Positions 55,174 to 64,000 of a stretch of DNA of 64,000 bases are shown piece by piece (the first letter of the stretch is position 1; each line of letters begins with the position of its first letter). Source of the stretch: Sulfitobacter sp. M05. GTDB lineage: Bacteria; Pseudomonadota; Alphaproteobacteria; Rhodobacterales; Rhodobacteraceae. The stretch covers positions 1,302,001-1,366,000 of the forward strand of contig NZ_JABEDH010000001.1 in NCBI RefSeq assembly GCF_029285175.1, read 5' to 3'. A model generated the notes under the pieces. It saw only the letters and a program-made list of their open reading frames with translations. It was not told the DNA's origin and made no database searches. The translations under genes and the position numbers were made by a program.

Positions 55174-58100
55174 ATGCCTGACTTCAAGAAAATCCTCGTC
55201 GCCAACCGCGGTGAAATTGCCATCCGCATTATGCGCGCCGCCAACGAGATGGGCAAAAAGACGGTCGCCGTCTATGCCGAAGAGGACAAGCTGGGCCTGC
55301 ACCGCTTTAAAGCGGATGAGGCTTACCGCATTGGCGAGGGCCTTGGCCCTGTTGCCGCCTATCTGAGCATTGACGAAATCATCCGCGTCGCCAAGGCCGC
55401 CGGTGCGGATGCGATCCATCCCGGCTACGGCCTGCTTTCCGAAAACCCGGATTTTGTGGATGCCTGTGAAAACAACGGCATCACCTTCATTGGCCCGCGT
55501 GCCGAAACCATGCGTGCGCTTGGCGACAAGGCCTCTGCCCGCCGCGTCGCGGTTGAGGCGGGCGTGCCGGTCATTCCCGCCACCGAGGTCTTGGGCGACG
55601 ATATGGACGCCATCCGAAAAGAAGCCGCCGAAGTTGGATACCCTTTCATGCTCAAGGCCTCTTGGGGTGGAGGTGGTCGCGGTATGCGCCCGATCTACGC
55701 GGAATCCGAACTTGAAGAGAAAGTCCTTGAAGGGCGGCGCGAGGCCGAAGCCGCTTTCGGCAATGGCGAAGGCTATCTTGAGAAAATGATCCTCAAAGCG
55801 CGCCATGTAGAGGTGCAGATCCTTGGCGACAAACACGGCGACATCTATCACCTGTTTGAGCGCGATTGTTCTGTCCAGCGCCGCAACCAAAAAGTTGTTG
55901 AACGCGCCCCTGCCCCGTACCTAAGCGAAGAGCAACGCCACGAAATCTGCGAACTGGGCCGCAAGATCTGCGCCCATGTCGGCTATGAATGCGCCGGCAC
56001 CGTTGAGTTTCTGATGGATATGGCGGACGGCAAATTCTATTTCATCGAAGTAAACCCGCGTGTGCAGGTCGAACATACCGTCACCGAAGAAGTCACCGGC
56101 ATCGACATTGTTCAGTCCCAAATTCTGATCGCTGAAGGCAAGACCATTGCCGAGGCCACCGGCAAGGCGTCACAGGATGACATCCAGCTCACCGGCCACG
56201 CCCTGCAAACCCGCATCACCACCGAAGACCCGCTGAACAATTTCATTCCGGACTATGGCCGGATTACCGCCTTCCGCGAGGCCACAGGCATGGGTATCCG
56301 GTTGGACGGTGGCACCGCCTATTCCGGCGGCGTAATCACCCGCTATTATGACTCTCTGCTGATGAAGGTCACCGCCAAAGCGCAAACCCCAGAGGCGGCC
56401 ATCGCCCGCATGGACCGTGCCCTGCGCGAATTCCGTATCCGCGGTGTTGCCACCAACATCGCCTTTGTCGAGAACCTGTTGAAACATCCAACCTTCCTCG
56501 ACAACACCTATCACACCAAATTCATTGACGAGACACCCGACCTCTTTACCTTCAAGAAACGCCGCGACCGCGCCACTAAAGTATTGAATTACATCGCGGA
56601 TATCTCAGTAAACGGCCATCCGGAAACCAAAGGTCATCCCCGCCTTGCCCCTAGCGTGCGCCAGCCCAAGCCCCCCGCCAACCGGGCAGAGCCGCTGATG
56701 GGCACCCGCAACCTGTTGGAACAAAAAGGCCCGCAGGCCGTCGCCGACTGGATGTCCCAACAACGCCAGCTTTTGATCACCGACACCACAATGCGCGACG
56801 GCCACCAGAGCCTGCTTGCCACCCGAATGCGCAGCCACGATATGATCAAGGTGGCCCCCGCCTATGCGGCCAATCTGCCCACGCTGTTCTCTGTGGAATG
56901 CTGGGGCGGTGCCACCTTCGATGTGGCCTACCGCTTTTTGCAGGAATGCCCGTGGCAGCGCCTGCGTGACCTGCGCGAAGCCATGCCAAACGTGATGACG
57001 CAAATGTTGCTGCGCGCCAGCAACGGTGTCGGCTACACCAACTATCCGGACAATGTGGTGCAGTTCTTTGTGAAACAGGCCGCCACATCCGGCGTCGATG
57101 TTTTCCGCGTATTCGACAGCCTGAACTGGGTGGAAAACATGCGCGTTGCGATGGATGCTGTGATCGACGCAGGCAAGGTCTGCGAAGGCACGATTTGTTA
57201 TACCGGCGATATCTTCGACCCCGAGCGCGCCAAATACGACCTGAAATACTACGTCCAGATGGGTAAAGACCTGAAGGCCGCTGGTGCGCATGTGCTGGGC
57301 CTGAAAGACATGGCTGGATTGCTCAAACCCGCGCAGGCCCGCGTGCTGGTCAAAGCACTGAAATCCGAGGTCGGCCTGCCGATCCACTTCCACACCCATG
57401 ACACCGCCGGCATCGCGACCGCCACCATCCTCGCCGCGTCTGAGGCCGGTGTAGATGCGGTTGATTGCGCCATGGACGCGTTTTCCGGCAATACATCGCA
57501 AGCCACGCTCGGCTCTGTCGTCTCGGCCCTCAAACACACCGACCGCGACACCGGCCTTGATATGACCGCCGTGCGTGAAATCTCGGACTACTGGGAAGAC
57601 GTGCGTCACCAATACGGGGCCTTCGAGACCGGTATGCAGGCACCATCATCGGAAGTTTACCTGCATGAAATGCCCGGCGGCCAATTCACCAACCTCAAGG
57701 CCCAAGCCTCTTCTCTTGGGCTTGACGATCGCTGGCCCGAGGTCGCCCGCACCTATGCGGACGTGAACCAGATGTTCGGCGATATTGTTAAGGTCACGCC
57801 TTCATCTAAAGTTGTTGGCGACATGGCCCTGATGATGGTGTCCCAAGGATTGACCCGCGCGCAGGTGGAAGACCCTGAAACCGATGTCGCCTTCCCCGAC
57901 TCCGTGATCGACATGATGCGTGGGAACCTTGGCCAGCCCCCCGGAGGCTTCCCTGAAACTATCGTGTCAAAAGCCCTGAAAGGCGAGAAACCCAACCTCG
58001 AACGCCCCGGCAAACACCTGAAACCGGTCGACCTTGAAGCGACCCGCGCCGACCTGTCCAAACAGTTGGAAGGCATGGAAATCGACAACGAAGACCTTGC

Positions 58101-58614
58101 CGGCTACCTGATGTACCCCAAGGTCTTCCTTGATTACATGGGCCGTCACCGCCAATACGGTCCGGTGCGCACCCTGCCAACGCAGACCTTTTTCTATGGG
58201 ATGGACCCGTCCGAGGAAATCAGCGCCGAAATCGACCCCGGCAAAACCCTTGAGATACGTCTGCAAGCCATTGGAGAGACCAGCGAAGACGGCGAGGTCA
58301 AAGTTTTCTTTGAACTCAACGGACAACCCCGTGTGATCCGCGTGCCCAACCGTCTGGTCAAGGCTACCACGGCGCAGCGACCCAAGGCCGAAGCGGGCAA
58401 TGACAACCACATCGGCGCACCGATGCCGGGTGTTGTGGCGTCTGTAGGTGCGGTCGTGGGCCAACAGGTCCACGCAGGTGATCTGTTGTTGACCATTGAG
58501 GCGATGAAGATGGAAACCGGCATCCACGCCGAACGTGACGCGGTGGTGACAGCCGTGCATGTGCAGGCAGGGGGGCAGATTGACGCGAAAGACTTGCTGG
58601 TAGAGTTGGAGTGA
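55174..58614 (+). CDS. pyc: Pyruvate carboxylase
   Basis: Pyruvate carboxylase makes oxaloacetate from pyruvate and bicarbonate with ATP. The 1146-residue product has all parts in one chain: a biotin carboxylase domain with K-K-I-L-V-A-N-R-G-E-I-A-I-R and E-V-N-P-R-V-Q-V-E-H, a carboxyltransferase domain with D-T-T-M-R-D-G-H-Q-S and a C-terminal biotin carrier domain with the biotinylated Lys in E-A-M-K-M-E (about 1112). GGAG precedes the ATG at 55174; an in-frame start at 55120 would add 18 residues and is rejected. A hairpin follows the stop. Confidence 0.97.
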   Translation: MPDFKKILVANRGEIAIRIMRAANEMGKKTVAVYAEEDKLGLHRFKADEAYRIGEGLGPVAAYLSIDEIIRVAKAAGADAIHPGYGLLSENPDFVDACENNGITFIGPRAETMRALGDKASARRVAVEAGVPVIPATEVLGDDMDAIRKEAAEVGYPFMLKASWGGGGRGMRPIYAESELEEKVLEGRREAEAAFGNGEGYLEKMILKARHVEVQILGDKHGDIYHLFERDCSVQRRNQKVVERAPAPYLSEEQRHEICELGRKICAHVGYECAGTVEFLMDMADGKFYFIEVNPRVQVEHTVTEEVTGIDIVQSQILIAEGKTIAEATGKASQDDIQLTGHALQTRITTEDPLNNFIPDYGRITAFREATGMGIRLDGGTAYSGGVITRYYDSLLMKVTAKAQTPEAAIARMDRALREFRIRGVATNIAFVENLLKHPTFLDNTYHTKFIDETPDLFTFKKRRDRATKVLNYIADISVNGHPETKGHPRLAPSVRQPKPPANRAEPLMGTRNLLEQKGPQAVADWMSQQRQLLITDTTMRDGHQSLLATRMRSHDMIKVAPAYAANLPTLFSVECWGGATFDVAYRFLQECPWQRLRDLREAMPNVMTQMLLRASNGVGYTNYPDNVVQFFVKQAATSGVDVFRVFDSLNWVENMRVAMDAVIDAGKVCEGTICYTGDIFDPERAKYDLKYYVQMGKDLKAAGAHVLGLKDMAGLLKPAQARVLVKALKSEVGLPIHFHTHDTAGIATATILAASEAGVDAVDCAMDAFSGNTSQATLGSVVSALKHTDRDTGLDMTAVREISDYWEDVRHQYGAFETGMQAPSSEVYLHEMPGGQFTNLKAQASSLGLDDRWPEVARTYADVNQMFGDIVKVTPSSKVVGDMALMMVSQGLTRAQVEDPETDVAFPDSVIDMMRGNLGQPPGGFPETIVSKALKGEKPNLERPGKHLKPVDLEATRADLSKQLEGMEIDNEDLAGYLMYPKVFLDYMGRHRQYGPVRTLPTQTFFYGMDPSEEISAEIDPGKTLEIRLQAIGETSEDGEVKVFFELNGQPRVIRVPNRLVKATTAQRPKAEAGNDNHIGAPMPGVVASVGAVVGQQVHAGDLLLTIEAMKMETGIHAERDAVVTAVHVQAGGQIDAKDLLVELE

Positions 58615-58621
58615 AAGCCAT

Positions 58622-58672
58622 GCAGGGAACGGTCGGCATTGCCAGCAACGTTTCCTGCCAGATTTCGGTTTT
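58622..58672 (+). terminator. Terminator-like hairpin after pyc
   Basis: GCAGGGAACG (58622-58631) pairs with CGTTTCCTGC (58649-58658), 10 bp with one G-U, plus an inner GGC/GCC. A T-rich stretch (GATTTCGGTTTT) follows. It probably terminates pyc before benE. Confidence 0.6.
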
Positions 58673-58746
58673 GAATGACGGCTCTGGAAGATTCCGTGAA
58701 ACTCTATAGCGTCGGTGAAACCCCTTGACCAAGGTGCCCTAGTCCA

Positions 58747-59931
58747 ATGCTCCGCGATCTTTCAATACCTGCTGTTTCCATGGGGCTACTCGCCGCGTTT
58801 GTGGGGTATTCAGCGTCATTCGCCATTGTGTTGGCAGGCATTACGGCGATGGGGGCCACAGACGAGCAGGCCACCACCGGGTTGTTCTTTGCAACAATTG
58901 GGATGGGAATTTGCAGTATCTGGCTGCCTGCCGTCACGCGCATTCCCGCTGCGGTGGCATGGTCAACGCCGGGGGCTGCATTTCTTGCGGCAACAGCCGC
59001 TTTGCCGGGTGGCTTTGGTGAGGCCGTAGGGGCGCTCATCTATTGCGCCGGTCTGATTGTCTTGACCGGTTTCATTCCAACTCTTGGAAGGATCGTCGCC
59101 GCCATCCCGAAACCCATTGCAAACGGGTTGCTCGCTGGCGTTCTGCTCAAACTGTGCTTCGCCCCTGCACTTGCGCTCGGCAGCATTCCTTTGCTGGCCC
59201 TGCCCGTGCTTATTGCATGGTTGATTGGATTGACATGGAACCGGTTGGCCGCAATGCCGTTTGCCGTCCTGGCCTTTCTTGTGGTTCTCTATTTCGCTGT
59301 CGATACGTCAGGCAGCACTCTTCATACAGACACAGGATGGCTTCCTGCCTTCACCCCAACCCTGCCAACCTTTACGATCCAGTCGTTCTTTTCCATCGCC
59401 CTGCCGCTTTACCTAGTGACAATGGCGGGGCAAAACGTACCCGGTTTCGCGGTCCTAGAGCTGAACGGGTACCCTGTCGAACGCCAACCCTTGATCCGCA
59501 AAACCGGCCTTGTCAGCCTTGCATTTGCACCGTTCGGATCAGTGCCTGTCAATATGTCCGCGATCACAGCGGCGATTATGGCAGGTGAGGACGCAGGCCG
59601 AGATCCAGCAACCCGCTATTGGGCGGCAATGACATCAGGCATCGCTTATGTAGGGCTGGCATTCGCCGCAGGGCTGGTAACCTCCTTGGCCAGCCTTGCC
59701 CCTATCGCCCTCATCACTGCCGTGGCCGGGCTTGCACTTATCCCCGCTTTGGTTGGCTCCATCTCTGCCGCCTTTAGTGAACCAGCCCAGCTGGAAGCGC
59801 CGGCGATGACGTTTTTAATTGCAGCAAGCGGCATGACGCTTTTCGGTGTAAGCGGCGCATTCTGGGGCGTTGTCGTTGGCGTCCTCATTTGGGTTTCAAA
59901 GGTGATAGCCAATCGATCACTCGATCACTAG
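58747..59931 (+). CDS. benE: BenE-family benzoate/H+ symporter
   Basis: The 394-residue protein is a membrane protein of about twelve helices, very rich in Ala, Leu and Gly. It matches the BenE family through the N-terminal G-Y-S-A-S-F-A-I-V-L-A-G, A-W-S-T-P-G-A-A-F-L-A and the helix after G-Q-N-V-P-G-F-A-V-L. The substrate may be benzoate or another carboxylate; there are no benzoate-degradation genes here. No regulator lies adjacent. Confidence 0.85.
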   Translation: MLRDLSIPAVSMGLLAAFVGYSASFAIVLAGITAMGATDEQATTGLFFATIGMGICSIWLPAVTRIPAAVAWSTPGAAFLAATAALPGGFGEAVGALIYCAGLIVLTGFIPTLGRIVAAIPKPIANGLLAGVLLKLCFAPALALGSIPLLALPVLIAWLIGLTWNRLAAMPFAVLAFLVVLYFAVDTSGSTLHTDTGWLPAFTPTLPTFTIQSFFSIALPLYLVTMAGQNVPGFAVLELNGYPVERQPLIRKTGLVSLAFAPFGSVPVNMSAITAAIMAGEDAGRDPATRYWAAMTSGIAYVGLAFAAGLVTSLASLAPIALITAVAGLALIPALVGSISAAFSEPAQLEAPAMTFLIAASGMTLFGVSGAFWGVVVGVLIWVSKVIANRSLDH

Positions 59932-60006
59932 TCTAACTCTTCAGGTGAAACCGGCTTTAATGCACAAAGTTAAATGCAGCACATCACCTCATCACGGATC
60001 CACAAA

Positions 60007-60387
60007 ATGCGCCTCTCCGCCCTCACTCTGATCATCCCGAAGTACGACGATGCAATTGCCTATTACACCGACATCCTCGGCTTCACCCTGATCGACGACA
60101 TTGACCAAGGGCATAAACGCTGGGTCCGTATTGCCCCGTCACCTGACGCAGAAACCGGCATCATCCTTGCCGAACCCGGTTGCGATGATCAGACCAAGGC
60201 AATCGGCAACCAAGGTGCCGGCCGCGTCTGGCTGTTTCTGGAGACCGAAGATTTCGCCGCCGACCACAGCCGGCTGATCGCCGCGGGTGTCCAGTTTGAG
60301 GAAACGCCACGCCACGAACCCTATGGCACCGTTGCGGTTTTCGCCGACACTTACGGTAATCGCTGGGATTTGATCGAATGCAGCTGA
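60007..60387 (+). CDS. VOC (glyoxalase/bleomycin-resistance) family protein
   Basis: The 126-residue protein has the two beta-alpha-beta-beta-beta repeats of the VOC superfamily: F-Y/Y-T-D-I-L-G-F-T near the N-terminus and D-T-Y-G-N-R-W-D-L-I-E at the C-terminus with the usual Glu. It could be a metal-dependent lyase, isomerase or resistance protein. The start at 60007 (M-R-L-S-A) gives normal family length. Confidence 0.85.
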   Translation: MRLSALTLIIPKYDDAIAYYTDILGFTLIDDIDQGHKRWVRIAPSPDAETGIILAEPGCDDQTKAIGNQGAGRVWLFLETEDFAADHSRLIAAGVQFEETPRHEPYGTVAVFADTYGNRWDLIECS

Positions 60388-60460
60388 TCCAGACCATCCT
60401 GTCGCATTGCCACCGCCGCGTTGACTGTTACCTTTGGTTTACACGATCAAGAGAACCGCG

Positions 60461-60943
60461 ATGCCTTACCAGTGGACCACCCCGCCCAATGCTCCCAGCC
60501 AACAGATGCGCCTTTGGCCGCATCAATCCCTTTCCCCCCGCGGGTTTACCGGCTTTATCCTCGCCACCTTTGTCATGATCCTAATCCCGACCTTGGCGCT
60601 GTTGGGCACGGTGCTGTTGTGGGGGCTGTTGCCCTTTGCCCTGTTGGCCGTCGCTGGCATCTATTTCGCACTGCAATCGAACTATAAGTCGCGCCAGATC
60701 GAGGAAATCCTGACTCTCGACGCCAATACAGCGCGGCTGATCCACACTTCCCCCAAGGGCGAAGAAAAAGAATGGCAGTGCAACCGCTATTGGACCACGG
60801 TCACCACCTACCCATCCGAAGGGCCTGTCCCGCATTATGTCACCCTGCGGGGCGAAGGGCGCGAGGTGGAAATCGGTGCTTTTCTCAGCGAGGAAGAACG
60901 CATTACCCTCTATGATGAACTGCAACGCAGCCTGCGCCGCTGA
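60461..60943 (+). CDS. DUF2244 domain-containing membrane protein
   Basis: The 160-residue protein has two adjacent membrane helices (about residues 30-70) and a C-terminal part with W-x-C-N-R-Y-W-T-T-V and L-R-G-E-G-R-E-V-E-I-G-A-F-L, the DUF2244 pattern. Such proteins occur in alphaproteobacteria beside respiratory or cofactor genes, and their role is unknown. The start at 60461 fits the domain. Confidence 0.85.
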   Translation: MPYQWTTPPNAPSQQMRLWPHQSLSPRGFTGFILATFVMILIPTLALLGTVLLWGLLPFALLAVAGIYFALQSNYKSRQIEEILTLDANTARLIHTSPKGEEKEWQCNRYWTTVTTYPSEGPVPHYVTLRGEGREVEIGAFLSEEERITLYDELQRSLRR

Positions 60944-61004
60944 GCCCTTATAGCGCAACTTACCAGCCCGGCACACAAGTAACTGGGGCTGCGTTGTCCT
61001 GTCC

Positions 61005-61853
61005 CTAACCGCCCGACAATGGATCAAAGCGAATGTCGGTGACATCAGCAATGAAGAACGGGAAATAGGCATCGGTTCCCATGAAGTTACCCGCTTCAAC
61101 ATGGGTGGGAATGCGAAACCCCTCGACCTCGCGAAATGCCGATAAGGTGCCGCCAAACGGCTGAAGCTGGTAAACACCGTCAGGGTTCGCGTTGCTCCAA
61201 CGTTGCAGAAATACCCTGACAGGACGCCCTTCCGGGTCAACGGTCACATCCACAGCCTGTTCTGCGCCATCTCTGGTCACTGTGACCCGGGCCGTATCCT
61301 TATCCAGCGCGGTCCAGACAACATCGGGCCGCGGCAAAACAGCCGCCGGGGTCCAGAACACCGCTTCGGACAGGTATCGGCCCAAGCTGGACAAAGCGTG
61401 ATCCCGCGTGCCCCCTGCCCGTGCAACCGGTACAATGCCGGCCAGCCAGAACCGCGTCCAGCTGGCACTGTCAGAGCCGGAAACCCGCAGAACGCCAGAG
61501 CCGCCCGACATTTTCCAGATGAATCCTTCAGGAACCGCCAGAACCTGTTTTGCCCGCATCGGCAAATAGTTCGGCGCGCTCTTGTCCCCCATCCCGAATT
61601 GTCCGCGCATGGAAATCTCGGCGACAGTAAAAAGCGGTGTTCTTTCCTTAATTGCAAAATGGAAATACCGCCGCGCTGGTTCTGGCAGGGTTTCAACCAT
61701 GCTGCGATCAAAAAGTGCTGGCTCGGTGGGTTGCAGGGCAAGCAGCCTTACGAATTCCACCTTGTCGGCCCGATGATCCAGCGCCCGCCATAGAAAGAGC
61801 CCCACAAGCAACAGCAGCAGGAGAACACCGAACAGTAAAGCAATTTTGGTCAT
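61005..61853 (-). CDS. DUF6544-like exported or membrane-anchored protein
   Basis: The 282-residue protein has one N-terminal hydrophobic segment (about 5-25), so it is anchored or exported. The rest has L-P-E-P-A-R-R-Y-F-H-F-A-I near residue 55 and a beta-rich core, with P-T-H-V-E-A-G-N near the end, resembling the DUF6544 family (function unknown). The start at 61853 puts the hydrophobic helix at the N-terminus. Convergent with the DUF2244 gene. Confidence 0.6.
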   Translation of the reverse strand: MTKIALLFGVLLLLLLVGLFLWRALDHRADKVEFVRLLALQPTEPALFDRSMVETLPEPARRYFHFAIKERTPLFTVAEISMRGQFGMGDKSAPNYLPMRAKQVLAVPEGFIWKMSGGSGVLRVSGSDSASWTRFWLAGIVPVARAGGTRDHALSSLGRYLSEAVFWTPAAVLPRPDVVWTALDKDTARVTVTRDGAEQAVDVTVDPEGRPVRVFLQRWSNANPDGVYQLQPFGGTLSAFREVEGFRIPTHVEAGNFMGTDAYFPFFIADVTDIRFDPLSGG

Positions 61854-62163
61854 TCGATTCCCCGTTCCTAGAGCGTACCGCCTCAAGCCACACCAAAGAT
61901 GTACAGGCTGGCGGTTGATCATGCGTTGATTTGGAACAAGTGAGCGAGAAGGTCGAACCGCTGGGCGCCGATGCCGTTTTGGTATCAGAACGACAAAGCG
62001 CCCAAACGCAGGCAAAAAGAAACCCCTCACGTTAAACATGAGGGGTTGCCCGTATCTATTTGAAAGGGATGTAAAATTAAGGCCCTTCTGCGCGAGGTAA
62101 TCGGCAAGACGTGAACGGTAAAAATGCCGTTAAGAAATCGCCACGCTCCCTGCGTTATCGTCC
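61854..62163. other. Intergenic region between the DUF6544-like gene and yqeY
   Basis: A 310-bp stretch with no credible gene. It contains a CTAGAGCGT 9-mer (61868-61876) shared with 24445-24453 and a yqeY terminator (62011-62047). Confidence 0.5.
62011..62047 (-). terminator. Intrinsic terminator downstream of yqeY
   Basis: AACCCCTCA (62021-62029) and TGAGGGGTT (62039-62047) form a perfect 9-bp stem with a 9-nt loop. On the minus strand it is followed by TTTCTTTTTGCC. It lies about 117 nt past the yqeY stop. Confidence 0.8.
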
Positions 62164-62622
62164 TTAACTTAAGCGGTCTTTAACCATTGGACCGACCTTG
62201 CCGAAATCCATTTGCCCTGTGAACTTGGCTTTCAGGGCACCAATAACCTTGCCCATGTCCCGAATGCTTTCGGCTCCGATCTGAGAAATGGCTGCTTCAA
62301 CCGCTGCGGCCGTCTCCTCTTCGTTCAACTGGCGCGGCAGATATTCTTCGATAATCGAGATCTCCGAACGCTCGCGCTCGGCCAGATCCAAACGACCGCC
62401 TTCCTCATAGGCGCGTGCGGATTCCAACCGCTGCTTGGACATTTTCCCAAGAATCGCAAGCACTTCACTGTCAGGAACACCTTCATCGGTACCTGTGGCG
62501 CGGGCCGCAATGTCTTTGTCTTTGATCGCCGCATTGATCAGACGCAAAGTGGACAACCGCGCGGCGTCCTTGTCTCTCATCGCCTGTTTCAAAGCATCCG
62601 TGATGCGCGTGCGCAGAACCAT
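62164..62622 (-). CDS. yqeY: GatB/YqeY domain-containing protein
   Basis: The 152-residue YqeY protein is helical and related to the C-terminal tRNA-binding domain of GatB. It starts L-R-T-R-I-T-D-A-L-K-Q-A-M-R-D-K-D and contains the T-L-R-L-I-N-A-A-I-K motif, followed by Y-L-P-R-Q-L-N-E-E-E. It may bind tRNA or amidotransferases. It is divergent from carA, an order I recall in alphaproteobacteria. Confidence 0.92.
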   Translation of the reverse strand: MVLRTRITDALKQAMRDKDAARLSTLRLINAAIKDKDIAARATGTDEGVPDSEVLAILGKMSKQRLESARAYEEGGRLDLAERERSEISIIEEYLPRQLNEEETAAAVEAAISQIGAESIRDMGKVIGALKAKFTGQMDFGKVGPMVKDRLS

Positions 62623-62820
62623 CGTTTTGCCGCCTTGTTCTATGAATTTTCCAAGTTCACGACCATAGCCAAACTCCCCCAGCGACGCAATGCCATTGCC
62701 GCCAAGTTAACCCCCTGAAATCACGTGATATCTTATTTCCGCTTGATCCTTGACCCTGCCCGAACAGGCCAGTATCTACGGCATCGTTTACCCATTAGCT
62801 TCATGTTCCGGAGACTGCCC

Positions 62821-63978
62821 ATGCGCCCTACCGCCTGCCTTGCCCTCGCTGACGGATCGCTGTTTTATGGGATGGGGTTCGGGGCCACCGGCCAGACCGT
62901 CGCCGAATTGTGTTTTAACACGGCGATGACCGGTTATCAGGAAATCATGACCGACCCGTCTTATGCAGGTCAGATCGTGACATTCACCTTCCCCCATATC
63001 GGCAACACCGGCACCAACCCCGAAGATGATGAAACCGCAGACCCGGTCGCGGCAGGGATGGTTGTGAAATGGATGCCAACCGACCCGTCAAACTGGCGCA
63101 ATGTACAACCAATTTCAGAGTGGCTTGCCGCGCGCGGACGCATCGCAATCGGTGGCGTTGATACCCGCCGCCTGACCCGTGCCATCCGCCAGCAAGGTGC
63201 CCCGCATGTGGCGCTGGCTCATGACCCTGACGGAAATTTCGACATTGAAGCCCTGGTTAAGGCCGCCCGCGAATTCGCAGGTCTGGAAGGCATGGATCTG
63301 GCCAAGGAAGTCACCTGTGCGCAATCTTACCGCTGGGACGAAATGCGTTGGGCATGGCCGGATGGCTTCGCACAACAGATTGATCCAAAACACAAAGTTG
63401 TAGCAATCGACTATGGTGCCAAGCGCAACATCCTACGCTGTCTGGCCTCGGCTGGCTGTGACGTCACGGTGCTGCCGGCCAGTGCGACATATGAGGACGT
63501 AATGGCGCACAACCCCGATGGTGTGTTCCTGTCCAACGGTCCCGGCGATCCGGCGGCCACGGGCGAATATGCCGTACCAATGATCCGCGACGTTCTGGAA
63601 AAAGCCGACCTGCCGGTCTTTGGCATTTGTCTGGGGCACCAGATGCTGGCGCTGGCCTTGGGCGCAAAAACCATCAAGATGGGTCACGGACACCACGGCG
63701 CAAACCATCCAGTCAAGGACAACGACACCGGCAAGGTTGAAATCACCTCGATGAACCACGGTTTCGCCGTAGATGCCCAGACCCTGCCCGCTGGCGTAGT
63801 TGAAACCCATGTTTCACTGTTTGACGGCTCCAACTGCGGCATCCGCATGGAAGGGCGTCCTGTTTGGTCTGTTCAGCACCACCCGGAGGCCTCTCCGGGA
63901 CCACAGGACAGTTTTTATCTGTTCGAACGGTTCGCTGCGGCCATGCAGGATAGAAAATCCGTAAACGAACCTGCCTGA
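62821..63978 (+). CDS. carA: Carbamoyl-phosphate synthase small subunit
   Basis: CarA is the glutaminase subunit that supplies ammonia to CarB for carbamoyl phosphate, used in arginine and pyrimidine synthesis. The 385-residue product has the N-terminal A-D-G-S-L-F-Y-G-M-G-F-G and F-N-T-A-M-T-G-Y-Q-E and the class I glutamine amidotransferase motif P-V-F-G-I-C-L-G-H-Q with nucleophile Cys at about 270. GGAG lies at the right distance before the ATG at 62821; the upstream in-frame ATG at 62803 is not used. carB is not in the window. Confidence 0.97.
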   Translation: MRPTACLALADGSLFYGMGFGATGQTVAELCFNTAMTGYQEIMTDPSYAGQIVTFTFPHIGNTGTNPEDDETADPVAAGMVVKWMPTDPSNWRNVQPISEWLAARGRIAIGGVDTRRLTRAIRQQGAPHVALAHDPDGNFDIEALVKAAREFAGLEGMDLAKEVTCAQSYRWDEMRWAWPDGFAQQIDPKHKVVAIDYGAKRNILRCLASAGCDVTVLPASATYEDVMAHNPDGVFLSNGPGDPAATGEYAVPMIRDVLEKADLPVFGICLGHQMLALALGAKTIKMGHGHHGANHPVKDNDTGKVEITSMNHGFAVDAQTLPAGVVETHVSLFDGSNCGIRMEGRPVWSVQHHPEASPGPQDSFYLFERFAAAMQDRKSVNEPA

Positions 63979-64000
63979 TCCCCAAACGCGCGAAACAGCG

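Overview
The window is chromosomal DNA of an alphaproteobacterium, almost certainly of the order Rhodobacterales (Roseobacter/Rhodobacter type). Evidence: a division and cell wall (dcw) cluster with DUF2484 genes beside murC, aerobic cobaltochelatase genes cobS and cobT downstream of a bolA/dnaJ-like pair, paired hairpin RNAs with CCTCCC loops beside a DUF1127 gene, and GC-rich coding sequence throughout. The genus cannot be fixed from the sequence alone. No rRNA, tRNA, CRISPR array, transposase or prophage was seen.

Layout. 1-13 kb, mostly + strand: a hypothetical protein, plsC, gatB, a thioesterase, DUF4177, a BolA-family protein (- strand), a DnaJ-domain protein, a large TPR protein, cobS, a foreign-looking GIY-YIG gene, cobT, an aminopeptidase P and DUF427. 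13-20.5 kb, - strand: a membrane-anchored RTX calcium-binding protein, a CLC chloride channel/transporter, recN, bamD and lpxC. 20.6-45.5 kb: the dcw cluster, read leftwards: mraZ-rsmH-ftsL-ftsI-murE-murF-mraY-murD-ftsW-murG-murC-(two DUF2484 and one small membrane gene)-murB-ddlB-ftsQ-ftsA-ftsZ. Three genes lie in it in the opposite orientation: glsA, a BaiN-type flavoprotein and a ThDP-dependent enzyme. A peroxiredoxin-like gene also lies inside it. 45.5-50 kb: the mraZ leader, which looks like the UpsM sRNA region of Rhodobacter sphaeroides; an AT-rich spacer with two DnaA boxes; an mrp ATPase; and a DUF1127 gene flanked by three predicted CCTCCTCCC-type ('cuckoo'/CcsR-like) small RNAs. 50-64 kb: a DUF4189-like secreted protein, a UvrD/PcrA helicase, an FMN-dependent alpha-hydroxy-acid dehydrogenase, a short BLUF blue-light sensor, pyruvate carboxylase, a BenE transporter, small metabolic and membrane proteins, yqeY and carA.

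How the genes work together. The dcw genes make UDP-MurNAc-pentapeptide and lipid II and build the divisome; most are separated by a few bases or overlap by 4 bp, so they are probably co-transcribed in long units. bamD and lpxC serve outer-membrane assembly and lipid A synthesis. cobS and cobT encode the ATPase and VWA subunits of aerobic cobaltochelatase. The strongest non-coding signal is at 48.5-49.2 kb. It contains six hairpins, each with CCTCCC or CCTCCTCCC in or next to the loop. They form three pairs; two pairs end in a terminator-like stem plus T-tract. The pair upstream of DUF1127 has no protein gene in front of it, so it may be an independent sRNA.
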